Position numbers and translations under genes: made by a program
From: Phytophthora colocasiae
Taxonomy: Eukaryota; Oomycota; Peronosporomycetes; Peronosporales; Peronosporaceae
Direction: 5' to 3'
Assembly: GCA_018806915.1 (NCBI GenBank)
Contig: JAGKQI010000043.1
Coordinates: 1,054,001 to 1,118,000, forward strand
DNA length: 64,000 nucleotides
Notes under the pieces: generated by a model
Seen by the model: only the letters and a program-made list of their open reading frames with translations
What the model was told of the DNA's origin: nothing
The model's database searches: none
Shown: piece by piece, positions 30,033 to 40,669 of the stretch
Layout: each line of letters opens with the position of its first letter
Position numbering within the stretch: the stretch's first letter is position 1

Positions 30033-30545
30033 TTATCCTTCTATCATGTTGAGCGAGTTGTCCTCCACAGCCTCGTCCTCGAAGAACTTCTTGCGTACAA
30101 GCAGGCGGCGTTCCTTCTCGAAGGCTGCGACGACGGTGCGGCTGAGATGCTTGCGTGGCTCCCAAGTCGCTTCCCAGTCGACGAGGTAGTACGTCTTTCC
30201 GTTGATGCGCTTCCAGTTCAAGATCTTGCGGACGTAGTGGAGCTTCACTCCGTTGAGGTCTTCGAACCCTCCCTCTTCGTCGTCAACCGCCGGAGGAGCA
30301 AGCCACTCGCGGATGTCTTCAAGTGTAGCGCGGCGTTTCTTTCGCTCAGCCAGCGCCGTGAAGACCACTTCGATCGCTTCAGGGAGAAGACTCGTGGAGG
30401 CAACCGTCGCGTTCATGGTGAGTCGAAGGTGTCGTATGGCTTCATCACTAACTCGGATCTTGCATGACTTGGCCACAGCGATGCACAGGGTCTTGAACTC
30501 CTTCGTGGAGCTGATGCCGTTCTTGGTCGGTTTCTGGATAGGCAT
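30033..30545 (-). CDS. Chromodomain protein of the tyrosine-recombinase element
   Basis: A 170-codon frame from ATG 30545 (MPIQKPTKNG). The last third contains a chromodomain: VRKILNWKR, then YYLVDWE, then WEPRKHL, the usual aromatic-cage and acidic positions. Upstream is a helical Lys/Arg/Glu-rich region. It lies downstream of the recombinase gene on the same strand, 113 bp after its stop (the open frame itself extends up to 30617). Chromodomains guide some retrotransposons to methylated histone H3, so a targeting role for this mobile unit is plausible. The alternative is a leftover gypsy integrase tail, but no integrase core is nearby. Confidence 0.65.
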   Translation of the reverse strand: MPIQKPTKNGISSTKEFKTLCIAVAKSCKIRVSDEAIRHLRLTMNATVASTSLLPEAIEVVFTALAERKKRRATLEDIREWLAPPAVDDEEGGFEDLNGVKLHYVRKILNWKRINGKTYYLVDWEATWEPRKHLSRTVVAAFEKERRLLVRKKFFEDEAVEDNSLNMIEG

Positions 30546-30658
30546 CGGGCGCGTGTGAAGGTTGAGTGCAGAACGAAGAATGGCGAACTCGAAGACTGAC
30601 AGACGAACGCGCACCACCTGAGAATGAGTGGCCGTAAAGCACGGGTGGGTATATTTAA

Positions 30659-32773
30659 TTACTGTGTGGTCACTAACTTGATGGTGTCGTTTGTGTGTGA
30701 AGGAGCAGGGTCAACGATGAGGCCTTGAGACTGACGCTGTTGGTAGTTGGAAATGTGTTCGTTCAGGATGCCAGACTTGTGGAGCTTCCGCATAAACTTC
30801 AAGACGTTTTGGGATCCGCGAGCCGTGATGCCCTGTCGTTGGAGGAACATCAACATTGCTTTCTCAGCACGAGCACCTGTTTCAAGGACGTCATCGCGGT
30901 AGCGAGGGGATGTTTCGTCGAGGACAAAGCCATCGGGGAGGAAGAGCTTCAGAAACGCAACGACCAGCTTGGCTGTCGAGCGTGCATGCTTGGTTTCGGA
31001 GTCTGTCGAGCTCCACATCCGCGGTTCTTGCGTGTACCATGCGAACCAAGCGTCTTTCAAGCTCATAGCTGGAGAGGTACGACGTCGCTTGACAGGAGAT
31101 TTTTTGTCGCTGGGGTCCTCATTCTCTTCTGCTTTTGTAGACATTCGCGGGTTCTTGTTGCCGATCTTGTCTCCCATTACAGTCAGCCGCGCATCCAGTG
31201 TTTTGTTGACTTGGATTAACTGCTCAATCAAAGCGCTTTGATGAAGAAATACGGGGTGCTTGGTAATGTCCGTCGAGGTTTCTTGTGGAGTTGAGGGGTT
31301 TTCTTTCTCGGGGGTGTCTGTGTAGGTCAGGTGGGATGACCAAGCCAGCAAGTCGTTGACGGAAAAACCTTTCTCGATAGCACAAGCCTCCAACCGCTGG
31401 ATCGCAGGACCATGAGCCGAAAGAGACTTCAACGCTGGGTAGTGGCGGAGTAGGTACGCCATGAGAGTATTGATAACTCGCGCGTTGACATTGTACTGCG
31501 GTGTGTCAAGTCCAGACGAAGCGACGAATAAAGCAGATGCAACGGAGATAACCTTCTGCTGCGTGTCCGAGTCGAAGGCATCAAGCGACAACAGCGGGAC
31601 GTTTGCGTTGGGGTCTCGATTGCTCAAGACACGAGCAATCTTGTGGTCTTCTGCGGGGGTGTTGAAGACATAAGCGAAGGCCTTACTCGTCGTCGTCATG
31701 TTCCACGCGCCTCTGTCGAAGATCCATTGCACGCACATTCCGGCCCCGTTGGCGTGTTGAGCTCCTCTACGACGAAAGGAGTGCGACGTTAATCGTTCCG
31801 TCACACCAGCCTGCCGCGCGACTCTCCCCAAGACTCGGTTGACATAGCTGTGAATCCCGGGTGCGTCGTCACCAAGGTTCCGGTCTTCTTCAGTGTCTTC
31901 GGATTTTTGAAGTGGCGTCACGTCTTCAGGGTGGTCGATCAAGTCGATAAGAGGTGCAGTCGGGGTCAATGTGGCTTGCAAATTCCCGTGCTGCACAGGA
32001 AGCTGGTTTAAGAGCGAAGCTGTCGGTGCAGACTGTGTCGCGAGGGCAAGAGCGATGGCAAGTAGCGGGCACGTGGTGAAATCCTCGTCGGGAAAGAGCG
32101 AGAGCCCTTGCTCTTCTGAAGTCTTGATGCGGATGAAGCGGACGAAGAAAATATTCCCGGAACCGACTGAGAGATTCACCTTGCGCAGGAGAGTGAGGTC
32201 GGACGCCCGTCCAAACAGAAACCACAGCAAGCATAACAGGGCAGCATCTTGGTAGTCAGCAGCCGTAAGAGCGGTAGAATACAGGTGCTGAACCATCATC
32301 TTGAGCGACTTCTTGGTGCAAGCTGGGGCCTTGTTGACGAAGGTCCCGGACTCTCTTTTCATACAGTAGCGCTCCAGTATTTGGCCCTTCTTAAGCAGCA
32401 CCTTGTCCGTAGCTTGGCGAACGTGGGGGAACTGGTCCACCACCCAGTTCTTTGCCTGTCGGTAGTACTGCATGACAGAGTGCCTGGCCAAAAGCTGACC
32501 CTTGCGCCCCTCCTTGAAGGCCAGGAACATGCCAAACTTGTCCATCACCGGTTCCAGCACCAGCGGGGCATTCTCGCGTGTCATGCAAACGGCGAGGTAT
32601 TCCCAGGTGACACCTTCGTCCGCTAAGAATTTCTTGAACGAGCGCGCGGCGCTCTCGCGTGCGCGCTTCGTGCTAATGGGGGCGAGGTCGCGCAGGCTCA
32701 TGTTGGGTCGGAGAGGTCGGAGGTTTTGTGTTATTCTGAAAATATGTGAATGACTGAGTATTTGTATGGGCAT
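30659..32773 (-). CDS. Tyrosine recombinase, Crypton-like, 704 aa, intact
   Basis: A full-length frame. ATG 32773 gives 704 residues; an internal ATG at 32701 (MSLRDLAPIS) is an alternative start. The recombinase core has FLFGRASDLTLL with the first catalytic Arg, a Lys in RIKTSEEQG, and HSFRR as the H-x-x-R box about 150 residues later. This is followed by WNMTTTSKAFAYVF, where the final Tyr would be the nucleophile. The C-terminal third is Lys/Arg-rich and helical, perhaps DNA binding. No reverse transcriptase lies near, which argues against DIRS/Ngaro and for a Crypton-type DNA transposon, a group known in oomycetes. The element ends upstream near 32975. Confidence 0.8.
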   Translation of the reverse strand: MPIQILSHSHIFRITQNLRPLRPNMSLRDLAPISTKRARESAARSFKKFLADEGVTWEYLAVCMTRENAPLVLEPVMDKFGMFLAFKEGRKGQLLARHSVMQYYRQAKNWVVDQFPHVRQATDKVLLKKGQILERYCMKRESGTFVNKAPACTKKSLKMMVQHLYSTALTAADYQDAALLCLLWFLFGRASDLTLLRKVNLSVGSGNIFFVRFIRIKTSEEQGLSLFPDEDFTTCPLLAIALALATQSAPTASLLNQLPVQHGNLQATLTPTAPLIDLIDHPEDVTPLQKSEDTEEDRNLGDDAPGIHSYVNRVLGRVARQAGVTERLTSHSFRRRGAQHANGAGMCVQWIFDRGAWNMTTTSKAFAYVFNTPAEDHKIARVLSNRDPNANVPLLSLDAFDSDTQQKVISVASALFVASSGLDTPQYNVNARVINTLMAYLLRHYPALKSLSAHGPAIQRLEACAIEKGFSVNDLLAWSSHLTYTDTPEKENPSTPQETSTDITKHPVFLHQSALIEQLIQVNKTLDARLTVMGDKIGNKNPRMSTKAEENEDPSDKKSPVKRRRTSPAMSLKDAWFAWYTQEPRMWSSTDSETKHARSTAKLVVAFLKLFLPDGFVLDETSPRYRDDVLETGARAEKAMLMFLQRQGITARGSQNVLKFMRKLHKSGILNEHISNYQQRQSQGLIVDPAPSHTNDTIKLVTTQ

Positions 32774-32975
32774 ATCAATAACAGAGCAGGGGGCTCCGAC
32801 CCGATATGTCGGAGCTGCAGCTGTACAGCCTCAACAATCCTACCTCCTATGTGATTGGTCAAAAAGGTAGGGTTGTATCGATATGATTCGTTGAAACTCG
32901 GATTCAGTAGTCTGATTGGTCAATGTCTTTGATAGTGAGTTCTAGTATGGTCGGAGGTTTAACGATATTCATCCG
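32774..32975 (-). promoter_or_regulatory. Upstream region and outer end of the tyrosine-recombinase element
   Basis: On the minus strand the element begins GGATGAATATCG at 32975, directly against the first 16 bp of the Copia LTR. Two CCAAT boxes (plus-strand attgg at 32854-32858 and 32915-32919) lie 80-140 bp before the recombinase ATG. A self-complementary stretch (gctccgacatatcgggtcggagc) sits near 32789-32812. Confidence 0.55.
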
Positions 32976-32991
32976 TATCACATCCTAACAC
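32976..32991 (-). repeat. First 16 bp of the Copia 3' LTR
   Basis: TGTTAGGATGTGATAC on the minus strand is identical to the start of the 5' LTR at 40861-40846. It is preceded by a short purine stretch (AATGGGGACATG) that may be the polypurine tract, then cut by the tyrosine-recombinase element end. Confidence 0.85.
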
Positions 32992-33102
32992 TCACTAAAA
33001 GTTCACACATGTCCCCATTACGTATGCCTGTCTTATCCGACCTTTCCTTTCTCAGTTCGCATATGTCCAAAGTCACTGTTCATGTCACGACCTTTCGCAG
33101 AG

Positions 33103-33253
33103 TTACTTCAATCCAAATTAGAGGTTCATCTTATCTCTTTCATTGCTTATCTTCCGTTGCATCATATTGTCATATGATAACTTACTTCAATCCAAATCAA
33201 CTGCATCTTATCTCAGAATTTATCTTCCGTTGCATCATATTGTCATATGATGC
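33103..33253. repeat. Two-copy tandem repeat, period about 79 bp
   Basis: Copies start at 33103 and 33182 (ttacttcaatccaaat) and both end with atcttccgttgcatcatatt, then gtcatatgat. They lie in the Copia 3' non-coding region. The rest of 32992-33916 shows no gene. Confidence 0.8.
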
Positions 33254-33916
33254 CTATCGTAGAGTTAGTTTGTAACGCCAAAGCTAACTTATAACCACGA
33301 ATTCATTTCCTTATGTGTTCTAGGGTGCTTAATTTTCTTTGTGACTCTAGATGCCCTTCAATTTCGCCGCCAAACACTTCTCACTTCCAATTTCACTTCA
33401 GTTCGACTAAGCGCCTCTGGCCGCTTTCAAACCTTCGGGGGGCTAGGACAATCACAGTTACAACGCCCAGGCTCGTCCTGCGGTAATTCCATTTCCAGAG
33501 TTTGGGGAGCGGCGGTCCAAGGAGACATACGCCATGGTTGGGGCTTGCCCCTCCCTTCCTAGATGCGGTCAACGGGGTCCCTTGCTGTGCTAGCACCAAA
33601 TTATTTTGGTGTGTCCTAGTCTAGTTTTTAACTGATTGACTTGAAGTCATAAAGATATTAAAATCCTTTCTTGTTTTCAGTGTTCCTTTCCCATCTTCTT
33701 GAAAGATCTTTTCACTTCAACTTTCACATCTTGGTCCAAATCATAATCACATCTTGCGATTCCAATCCCATCACCCACATCATGGAGACCCATACCTTAA
33801 CGTGTTAACACCTTGACCTACATCATGTCAGTTGTTTGATCAAGTCAATGGTTATATTATACACCTTTTAGTGCACACATCGTAGTGAGGTTTTGTACTC
33901 TTTTATCCCTAAAGGC

Positions 33917-35530
33917 TTAGGTTGTGCTTAAGTTCTTAACTCCCATCAAATCTCTGAGTTTCTCAAACTGAGCCTGTGGTAAGGCCTTGGTTAGGGCATC
34001 AGCTACCATTTCATTTGTGTTACAATACGCCACGCTTATCCTTCCCTTATCATGCACTTCTCTTGCATACAATCCTTTGATATCAATATGCTTTGTTGAG
34101 GAGTGGTTAGCGGGATCCTTAATGATACTTATAGCTCCTTTATTATCACACCAGCACATTATTGGTTGTGACTGCTTAAATCCTAGTTCCTCAAGTAAAT
34201 GCCATAGCCATTCACTCTCCTTTATGCCCTCACTCGCTGCTATTAACTCTGATTGAGCAGTATGCAGACTTACTGTATCTTGTCGTGAACTTTTCCAAGT
34301 AATGCACGCATCTGCCATTATACTCACATATCCAGTTACTGACTTTCTATTCTCATTAGCATTCGCGAAGCTCGCGTCTGTGTACAGCTCGTATGTTACT
34401 TCTTTACTCTTCCCATCAAACACGAGACCGTACGCCGACGTTCCTTTCAGATACTTCAGTACTCTCTGGGCTGCCTTATAGTGAGTTTTATTATAGCATG
34501 ACAGAAACTTACTTAGTTCTCTTACTGAATTAGCTATATCAGGACGTGTGCCCCGTACAAGATACATCAACGATCCAACCAGACCCCTATAGCGAAATGG
34601 TTGAGCCGCTATTTGTTCTGGACTCATATCTGTCTCTTTCTCTAAAGTCACACTTTTTGCTTGAGGTGTTGGCTCCGTGTTACATCCCATCATGTTAAAC
34701 TTTCCCAACAGGTCCAATATGTACTTCTGTTGTGACATACTTAACATTTTATTGGCTCTGTCCCGCTTAATTTCCATCTTTAGCAGGTAGTGGATATCGC
34801 CAAGATCTTTCATTGTGAATCGAGATGCTAACTTTTCCTTAATCTGCTGCATCAACTTCATACTACTTGTGGCAATAGTGATATCATCCACGTAAACGCA
34901 AATGAGTGCTATATGTGTCACTCCATTTACCTCCCACTTTTGACGGTACAAACAGTACTCCTTTTTGCACCGGTAAAACCCTAAGCTCACCAAGAACTTG
35001 TTTAGCAGAGCATACCAAATCCGAGGTGCCTGTTTCAGTCCATACAGACTCTTTATTAACTTGCATACCCTAGACGCATCTCCATGACGGAATCCTGGAG
35101 GCTGCTGCATATAGATGTCTTCAAATAGTGTTCCGTTCAGAAAAGCTGTGGAGACATCCATTTGGTGGACATGCATGTCCTCTATTGTCGCCAGAGCAAG
35201 TAGCAGTCTGAGGGACTCATATCTTGCTACTGGCGAAAAGATTTCATCAAAATCAATCCCATATATTTTAGTGTTTCCACGCACTACTAGTCGGGCCTTA
35301 AACCTTTCGACAGTTCCATCAGGATTATACCTTACATCAAACACCCAGTGACACCCGAGTATTTTCCGTCCCTTTGGTAATGTTACAATTTTCCAGGTAT
35401 GGTTAGCTGTAAGTGCACTGTACTCAGCCTGCACTGCCTTCTCCCACTGTTCAGCATGTGGCCCACGCCTTGCTTCTTTTATAGACCGAGGGATCGGTAT
35501 CACATTGGGGCTTGTTGTGAGCGACAACAT
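33917..35530 (-). pseudogene. Copia reverse transcriptase and RNase H
   Basis: Open frame of about 537 codons. The RT begins with the typical WEKAVQAEYSAL and CHWVFDVRY segments. MDVSTAFLNGTL, YGLKQAPRIWY and the YVDD catalytic box follow, then RNase H with ELYTDASFANA and YCNTNEMVADALTKAL at the end. It overlaps the integrase frame by 80 bp in another phase. A single-base indel near 35515, in the shared DYV segment, breaks the polyprotein; otherwise this half is well preserved. Confidence 0.9.
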
Positions 35531-36917
35531 AATCTTTCAATCGAGAATTGGGTACCCGTTTTCTACGAGGGCGAGGAATAGGTGGTACGAACACGCGTGG
35601 CGTGCTATCTCCCACTGTTCCAGCATTCTCTCTTTGTCCTAACTTGTGTTCTACAACCCTTTGCCTCTTTGCTGACTCATCGGGCGTAGCAGGATATGAC
35701 CTCTTCTCTAATCTGAGAATCTGCTGAGCTTGTTCATTACTGACTTCAAGATGCTCAGACGGAAAAGATCGCGAAATCAAGCCTACTGTTGCAGTCACGC
35801 CAAATTTCACATCTCTAGCAATTCGATACCTATTACCTTTCAGATCGAGAAGCCTATACCCCTTGCGATTTTCAGCCATTCCAAGTAGCTTACACTCTAT
35901 CGCCCTTTCGCCTAACTTTGGGTTTGACCGTTTGGATTTCGGAATGTGCGCATAGCACTTAGTACCCCATATCCTTATTGCAATTCCAGTAGGTTTTTGC
36001 CCGAATAATGCCTCATAAGGGCATTTCCCCTTAAGGCGTGCCGTTGGCACACGATTATTGACAAAAGTCGTATACATTAGGGCTTCTGGCCACCATTTTG
36101 CAGCCATACCGGATCCTATTAGCGCACATCGAACTTTTCCCATCATTGTTTGATGTGCCCTTTCAGCAGCACCATTTTCTTCCGGAGACTCAACATTAGA
36201 TTGTTGGTAGATTAAACCATGTTTAGTACAGTATGACTTGAGGACTTCACTGACAAATTCTGTACCACCATCCGTCCTTATTCTCTTTACTTTGTACGGA
36301 AGTTGTTTTTCTAGCTGTGTAATGAGATCTTTCACCCTTTTCCCAACTTCTGTTAGCGACTTCATCACAAAGTACCACTTGTACGCTGTGGCATCATCCA
36401 CTACAGCTAGTGCATACCGGATTCCAAATGTTCCATACAGACCCTTTACACTGTACTTCCCAACTGAATCCATGTGCAACGTGTGCAATGGCTCAGAGCC
36501 CTTTTCTCCAACCAGGTTTTTGTAGGACATCCGCCTTGATTTTGCTAGTGCACACGTGCGACAAAAGAACGTAACGTTATGCATATCCTTTCTGGACAGT
36601 CGGGGTGCATCTGTGATCACATCGCTCGACAAGATACTCATAAGTCTATCTTTTCCTACATGACCAAGACGTAGATGCCATTCCTTAAGTGTATCCTTAA
36701 TCCTTATGGTAGTAGTCATGACTGACATTACTTTTGTTTCCCGACTGGGCAGCCTAGTTGGCAAATAGTATACTTCATCAATCGCCACTGCCGCAAATAT
36801 GAATCGGTTCCTCCTATCCAAGAAATACAAGAATTCGCCTGACTTTGATTGAATATGGCGGTACCCTTGTGTGGCCAAGTAATATGCACTCAGAAGATTA
36901 CTACCACATTCTTTGTC
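35451..36917 (-). pseudogene. Copia integrase region
   Basis: Starts at the Harbinger insertion with ECGSNLLSAYYLATQG, the segment that follows protease in Copia. GAG_pre-integrase zinc-finger residues are visible (HLRLGHVG, then FCRTCALAKS). The catalytic core keeps D, D and E: LHMDSVGKYS, RTDGGTEF and ENGAAERAHQTMM. The GKCPYEALFGQKP box follows. The C-terminal end loses phase near 35515 relative to RT. Confidence 0.9.
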
Positions 36918-37264
36918 TAAGGGCCAGTCTTAACCGCGTGCCGTGAGTGCCGTGCCGTGCCAGCGGGTAGGGGTAGCTGTGTGCCATCGGCGTGCCGCCG
37001 ACGTGGTTTGGAACGAATGCATTTGTGCCTTTTCGTTATATTACCACGGCCCTACAAGATACTTTACGAAATCTTCCCGCCAGAAGATCACTTGCTCGCG
37101 CGCTCAAGAGAAGGCAACGACGCCTATGCCTTCCGACGCTGCCGTTGAAACTCGTGACCCTGCTGCTCCCTCGAGTGGCGCTGCTGAAGGTGCTGCTTCG
37201 GATTCAGCTGTGTCTCTCCTGTGGACAGTGGTGAATCCAGGAAAAGTAGCTGCTCCAACGTCGA

Positions 37265-38176
37265 ATGTGGAACACGGACCAGCTTCGCAAGGAGTGCACC
37301 AGCCGCAAGTTTCGCATGAACAGGAAGACACCAAATGCGGAGCGAGTCCAGCGCCTGAAGGAATTCGACTCCCTCCATCGGACCTTGGTCGACGCGGCCC
37401 TGGAGTCTGTCGCTGAATCGCCAGGGAGTGCTGCATGCACGATTCGTTTACTGACAATCCTGTTCTCGGATCAGTTTGCTGTTCGATTTGCCCAAACTGG
37501 AGACAAGCTAACTCGCCAGCAGCTAGACGCCGGGGAGAAGCAGAGCAGCACGTCATTTTGGCGAGAGGTGACGTCCGAATTCAATTCAAATCGCACCGAC
37601 TTTAATGAGCTCGTGAGTGATGACGTGCGTTTCGACGCTATTGATATATCCGTCATTGTCATCCACAGCGTCCGTACTCTCTACGAGATGTGGAAGGATG
37701 TTAACATGAAGTACCAGAAGGCTATGATAAATTTTACCAAGTCTGGGGAGCAGGATCACGACTTTTTTGGCTACTGCAGTGGATCCCTCGATGTGTTTTA
37801 CCTTCGCGAGTGCTTAGAAGTGAAGCACGATCTGACTAGCTTTGTAGATGGGGGGCTACGCGGTGAGGACACCTTTGACTCGCTCAAGCGTGTTCGTACT
37901 GAATGCAATGTTAAAGACATTGAGCAACAACCACCGATGAAGAAGAAAAAGAGCGACGTTTCTGATGCAATTAACGCTTTAGCTGCAGCTATTACGCCTC
38001 CAGGACCAACCGTTGTCGAGAGACTGATGAAGTTGCACATTTTGATCAAGCAGGTAGAGGACCGCATACACGAACTCCACGCACTGGGAGAAACCGACGA
38101 GCTTCTTGATCAGAGCAGCAAGCTATACCGCGAGAAGCTGGCGCAGCTGCAGTTGGAATTCAGCAACGAGGAGTAG
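37265..38176 (+). CDS. Harbinger accessory (SANT/Myb-like) protein candidate
   Basis: A 303-codon frame from ATG 37265. The N-terminal 30 residues (WNTDQLRKECTSRKFRMNRK) are basic. The middle is helical with several Trp/Phe, the part after residue 210 has a basic cluster (PPMKKKKSD), and the end is a coiled coil. Harbinger elements encode a Myb/SANT DNA-binding partner of the transposase, and position and size fit, although I do not see the three Trp of a classical SANT fold. An Ala-rich open frame upstream (from ATG 37129, other phase) may be its true N-terminus, joined by an unrecognised intron or lost by a frame shift. Confidence 0.6.
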   Translation: MWNTDQLRKECTSRKFRMNRKTPNAERVQRLKEFDSLHRTLVDAALESVAESPGSAACTIRLLTILFSDQFAVRFAQTGDKLTRQQLDAGEKQSSTSFWREVTSEFNSNRTDFNELVSDDVRFDAIDISVIVIHSVRTLYEMWKDVNMKYQKAMINFTKSGEQDHDFFGYCSGSLDVFYLRECLEVKHDLTSFVDGGLRGEDTFDSLKRVRTECNVKDIEQQPPMKKKKSDVSDAINALAAAITPPGPTVVERLMKLHILIKQVEDRIHELHALGETDELLDQSSKLYREKLAQLQLEFSNEE

Positions 38177-38205
38177 GAAAACGTAGCCATAATCAGTTGA
38201 TGTTC

Positions 38206-39477
38206 CTATCCACGTTCCTTCGCGGCACGTTTGACATTGTAAGACGGACGAATAATGTTTTTCTTCCTCAACTTCTCCACGTAGGCGTTCCGAAGCAGCT
38301 CCGATTCAGATGTTTGCTCTGGGTAGACTTGAGTAGAGTCATACATCGTTCGATACGAAGCAGTATCTTCATGACTGACGGTCGTGTCGAAAGCGATAGG
38401 AACGGCAACATGACTAGACAGAACTGGTGCCAAGTCTTCATCGTCATCGATATCACACTCACCATTCTCGATTATCCTTTCGTCGATACAGTAGTTGTGC
38501 AAAATGCACGCTACATGCTCAACCTTTTTTACATTTTTCATGCTCACTCGAAGCGGCGACTTGAAAATCCGCCATTTGTTCACCAGCAATCCGAAAGCCA
38601 TCTCAACTCGAATGCGGAGCTGACTCAAATGAAAATTGAAGCTGTCACGAAATGGATTCTTTTTCAAATCGCCCAGTTGTGGTCGGGTAAACGGAGTGAG
38701 TAAGTTGTTACTATTCGAGTAGGCATTGTCACCCGCAAGAAAGAGGCCAACAGGAAATGATTCTGTAATACCGGAGACACTCCATCTCATGAAAGCAAGC
38801 GAATCGCCCATTCCACCTGGACTAGCACAGCATATTGCTGTGAACCGGCTGCGATGGTCAACGGCAGCCTGCACGTTGACACCATATCTCTGGTAGTGAC
38901 CAGAGAAAAATGATGATACGCGGTTAACTTCGCGACGGCGTGGAACTTGTATGTTGCACAACCAACCATCAATGGCACCGACACACCCCACAAGAGCTCG
39001 CTGGTTACTCAGACCGGCAAAAGCCGCCGCCGACCTTCTCTGCTGGTACTCCGTAACTGGAAATTGAAGTTGGAGCTCACCAGAGGCTTGTATAGCGTCC
39101 ATTACTTGGTGAACGGAGATGTAGAATGCCGACTTGCTCACACCGGATAGAGCACGAACAGGATGAAAGGAGAATCCGGCTAGCCACGAAATAAACATCT
39201 GTACCTTGTTAACAGGAGAAATTGGCTGAGCGCCTCCTGTTCTCCGACGGGATTGATCCTCATCGACCAGCAGACACGGAGCAAGCAGTAGCGTAAGCTT
39301 TTCAAATGATCTTAACGACATGCGGTAATACTGTTTGAACTGTCCCTCCAGCAGAAGCAGGTTCGCGTGGTGTTGCCACACAACGCGCTGCCGTTCTAGA
39401 CAGGGCTTCCGCGCATCACCACCTTCTGCCTCGAGCATCTGCAGCACTGCAGCGACCACGACGATTCTTCGCTCCAT
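38206..39477 (-). CDS. PIF/Harbinger transposase (DDE_Tnp_4 type)
   Basis: I place the start at ATG 39477 (MERRIVVVAAVLQM), giving about 423 residues. The open frame continues upstream into the terminal repeat, which is unlikely to be coding. Catalytic residues are visible: VGAIDGWLCNIQVP (first Asp), FLAGDNAYSNSN (second Asp) and LRIRVEMAFGLLVNKW (Glu). LSGVSKSAFYISVHQVM is the helix-turn-helix-like region. The end has FNFHLSQLRIR and CILHNYCIDE, both typical of the family. No stop or frame shift is seen, so the element might still be autonomous. Confidence 0.88.
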   Translation of the reverse strand: MERRIVVVAAVLQMLEAEGGDARKPCLERQRVVWQHHANLLLLEGQFKQYYRMSLRSFEKLTLLLAPCLLVDEDQSRRRTGGAQPISPVNKVQMFISWLAGFSFHPVRALSGVSKSAFYISVHQVMDAIQASGELQLQFPVTEYQQRRSAAAFAGLSNQRALVGCVGAIDGWLCNIQVPRRREVNRVSSFFSGHYQRYGVNVQAAVDHRSRFTAICCASPGGMGDSLAFMRWSVSGITESFPVGLFLAGDNAYSNSNNLLTPFTRPQLGDLKKNPFRDSFNFHLSQLRIRVEMAFGLLVNKWRIFKSPLRVSMKNVKKVEHVACILHNYCIDERIIENGECDIDDDEDLAPVLSSHVAVPIAFDTTVSHEDTASYRTMYDSTQVYPEQTSESELLRNAYVEKLRKKNIIRPSYNVKRAAKERG

Positions 39478-39701
39478 GAGAATACGAACACGAACGGTCG
39501 CGAAGATATTGTGTAAACTACTACCGCAAAGGCCACGGCACACGGCACTTGCAATTGCCATGGCACTTCGAAGTGCCGTGCACGGCACTTTCACGGCACT
39601 CCCAACCCTACCCCCAACTCGAACGAGCCAATACGATGCGAGCTGGCACAAGTGCCGTGCCATGGCACGCGGTTAAGACTGGCCCTTAGGGCCAGTCTTC
39701 A

Positions 39702-40640
39702 TTATCGAAAGATCGCTATAGTTGCACTGTGGGTAAGTACACTAAGTTTCACTGTTCCTTGTAGGTTGCTCCTTGATGTGCTTTTATTTCCGTACTCAAA
39801 TGTTTGTCCATGCCCTTTTCCAAGTTGGCTAAACCACCGTCGCTCCGAGCTCACGGCATGGCCAGCTCCTGTATCAACCACCCACAAGTCATCAGTTACC
39901 CGCAAGTTCCCCAACCTTACTAAATAGCTTTCATATCCTTTTCGTACCAGGTCGTCAATTTCCATCGACTGGTTGGTGAATTCTTCGTCATTCCCTTCGC
40001 TTGCTGGAACGGCTTCTTTGAACTCAAACTGGTCTGCTTCATCAATGGCCTTTGCCAGCTGTTGATCATAGGCATGTTCTTCAGCAGGGGACATCTTGGT
40101 TTGGAGGGTAGGCGATGACCTTTTACTAGTCGATACCTTCCCCTTTTTCACCGTCAACAATTTCTTTCGCGGGGCTACACTTGGTGCACGAATACTTGAG
40201 CGAAATAGCTGCCCACCCTCTCTATTGGGGTCACGATCCGCAGCCATCATCTTGCAGTCAGCCTTTCGGTGACCTATCTTGAAGCAGTAGAAGCATGCCC
40301 CATCAGCTGATTCCTCTTGGTTGCGCTTCTTACCAGTATGCTTCTTCACCACATTAATGGGCACAGGCCTCTTATCGGTCAGCATGCCAATTTCCTTCTT
40401 TGAGCGGTCTCCAAACACTCGACGCAGGCTGATCTCAACATTTTCGAGGGTAAACCATTCCTCCGTCATGCTGATAGAGCTTCCCCAAAACTCGCTTGGG
40501 AGCAGTGAAAGCACTTCCATGCATAGCCAAGACTCGGTGACCATATCCTTGCCCACCAAGCCTCTCATCTTCCGGTTGATGTCGTTGCGCAGCTTCTTCA
40601 ACTGGGAGAATAGGTTTCCCAAATCACTCCAATTTGCCGT
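39702..40640 (-). pseudogene. Copia gag (C-terminal part) and protease start
   Basis: Reads from near the primer-binding region with WSDLGNLFSQLKKLRND, so about the first 100 residues of gag are missing. It contains the gag helical region (LSLLPSEFWGS), the zinc knuckle CFYCFKIGHRKADC, and the aspartic protease motif WVVDTGAGHAVSS. It ends at the Harbinger insertion; the next Copia codons are at 36917. Confidence 0.87.
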
Positions 40641-40669
40641 AGTCAGACGCTCCTAGTACGTATCTGAAA

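Larger units (their letters stand above)
36921..39685 (+). mobile_element. PIF/Harbinger DNA transposon nested in Copia
   Basis: Perfect 22-bp terminal inverted repeats at 36921-36942 (gggccagtcttaaccgcg...) and 39664-39685. The flanking triplets are taa and tta, one base from the expected 3-bp duplication. Just outside the right end, at 39689-39699, another partial copy of the terminal motif (gggccagtctt) appears. Inside are two divergently placed genes, the usual Harbinger pair. Subterminal sequence is rich in gtgccgtg repeats on both sides. Confidence 0.92.
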
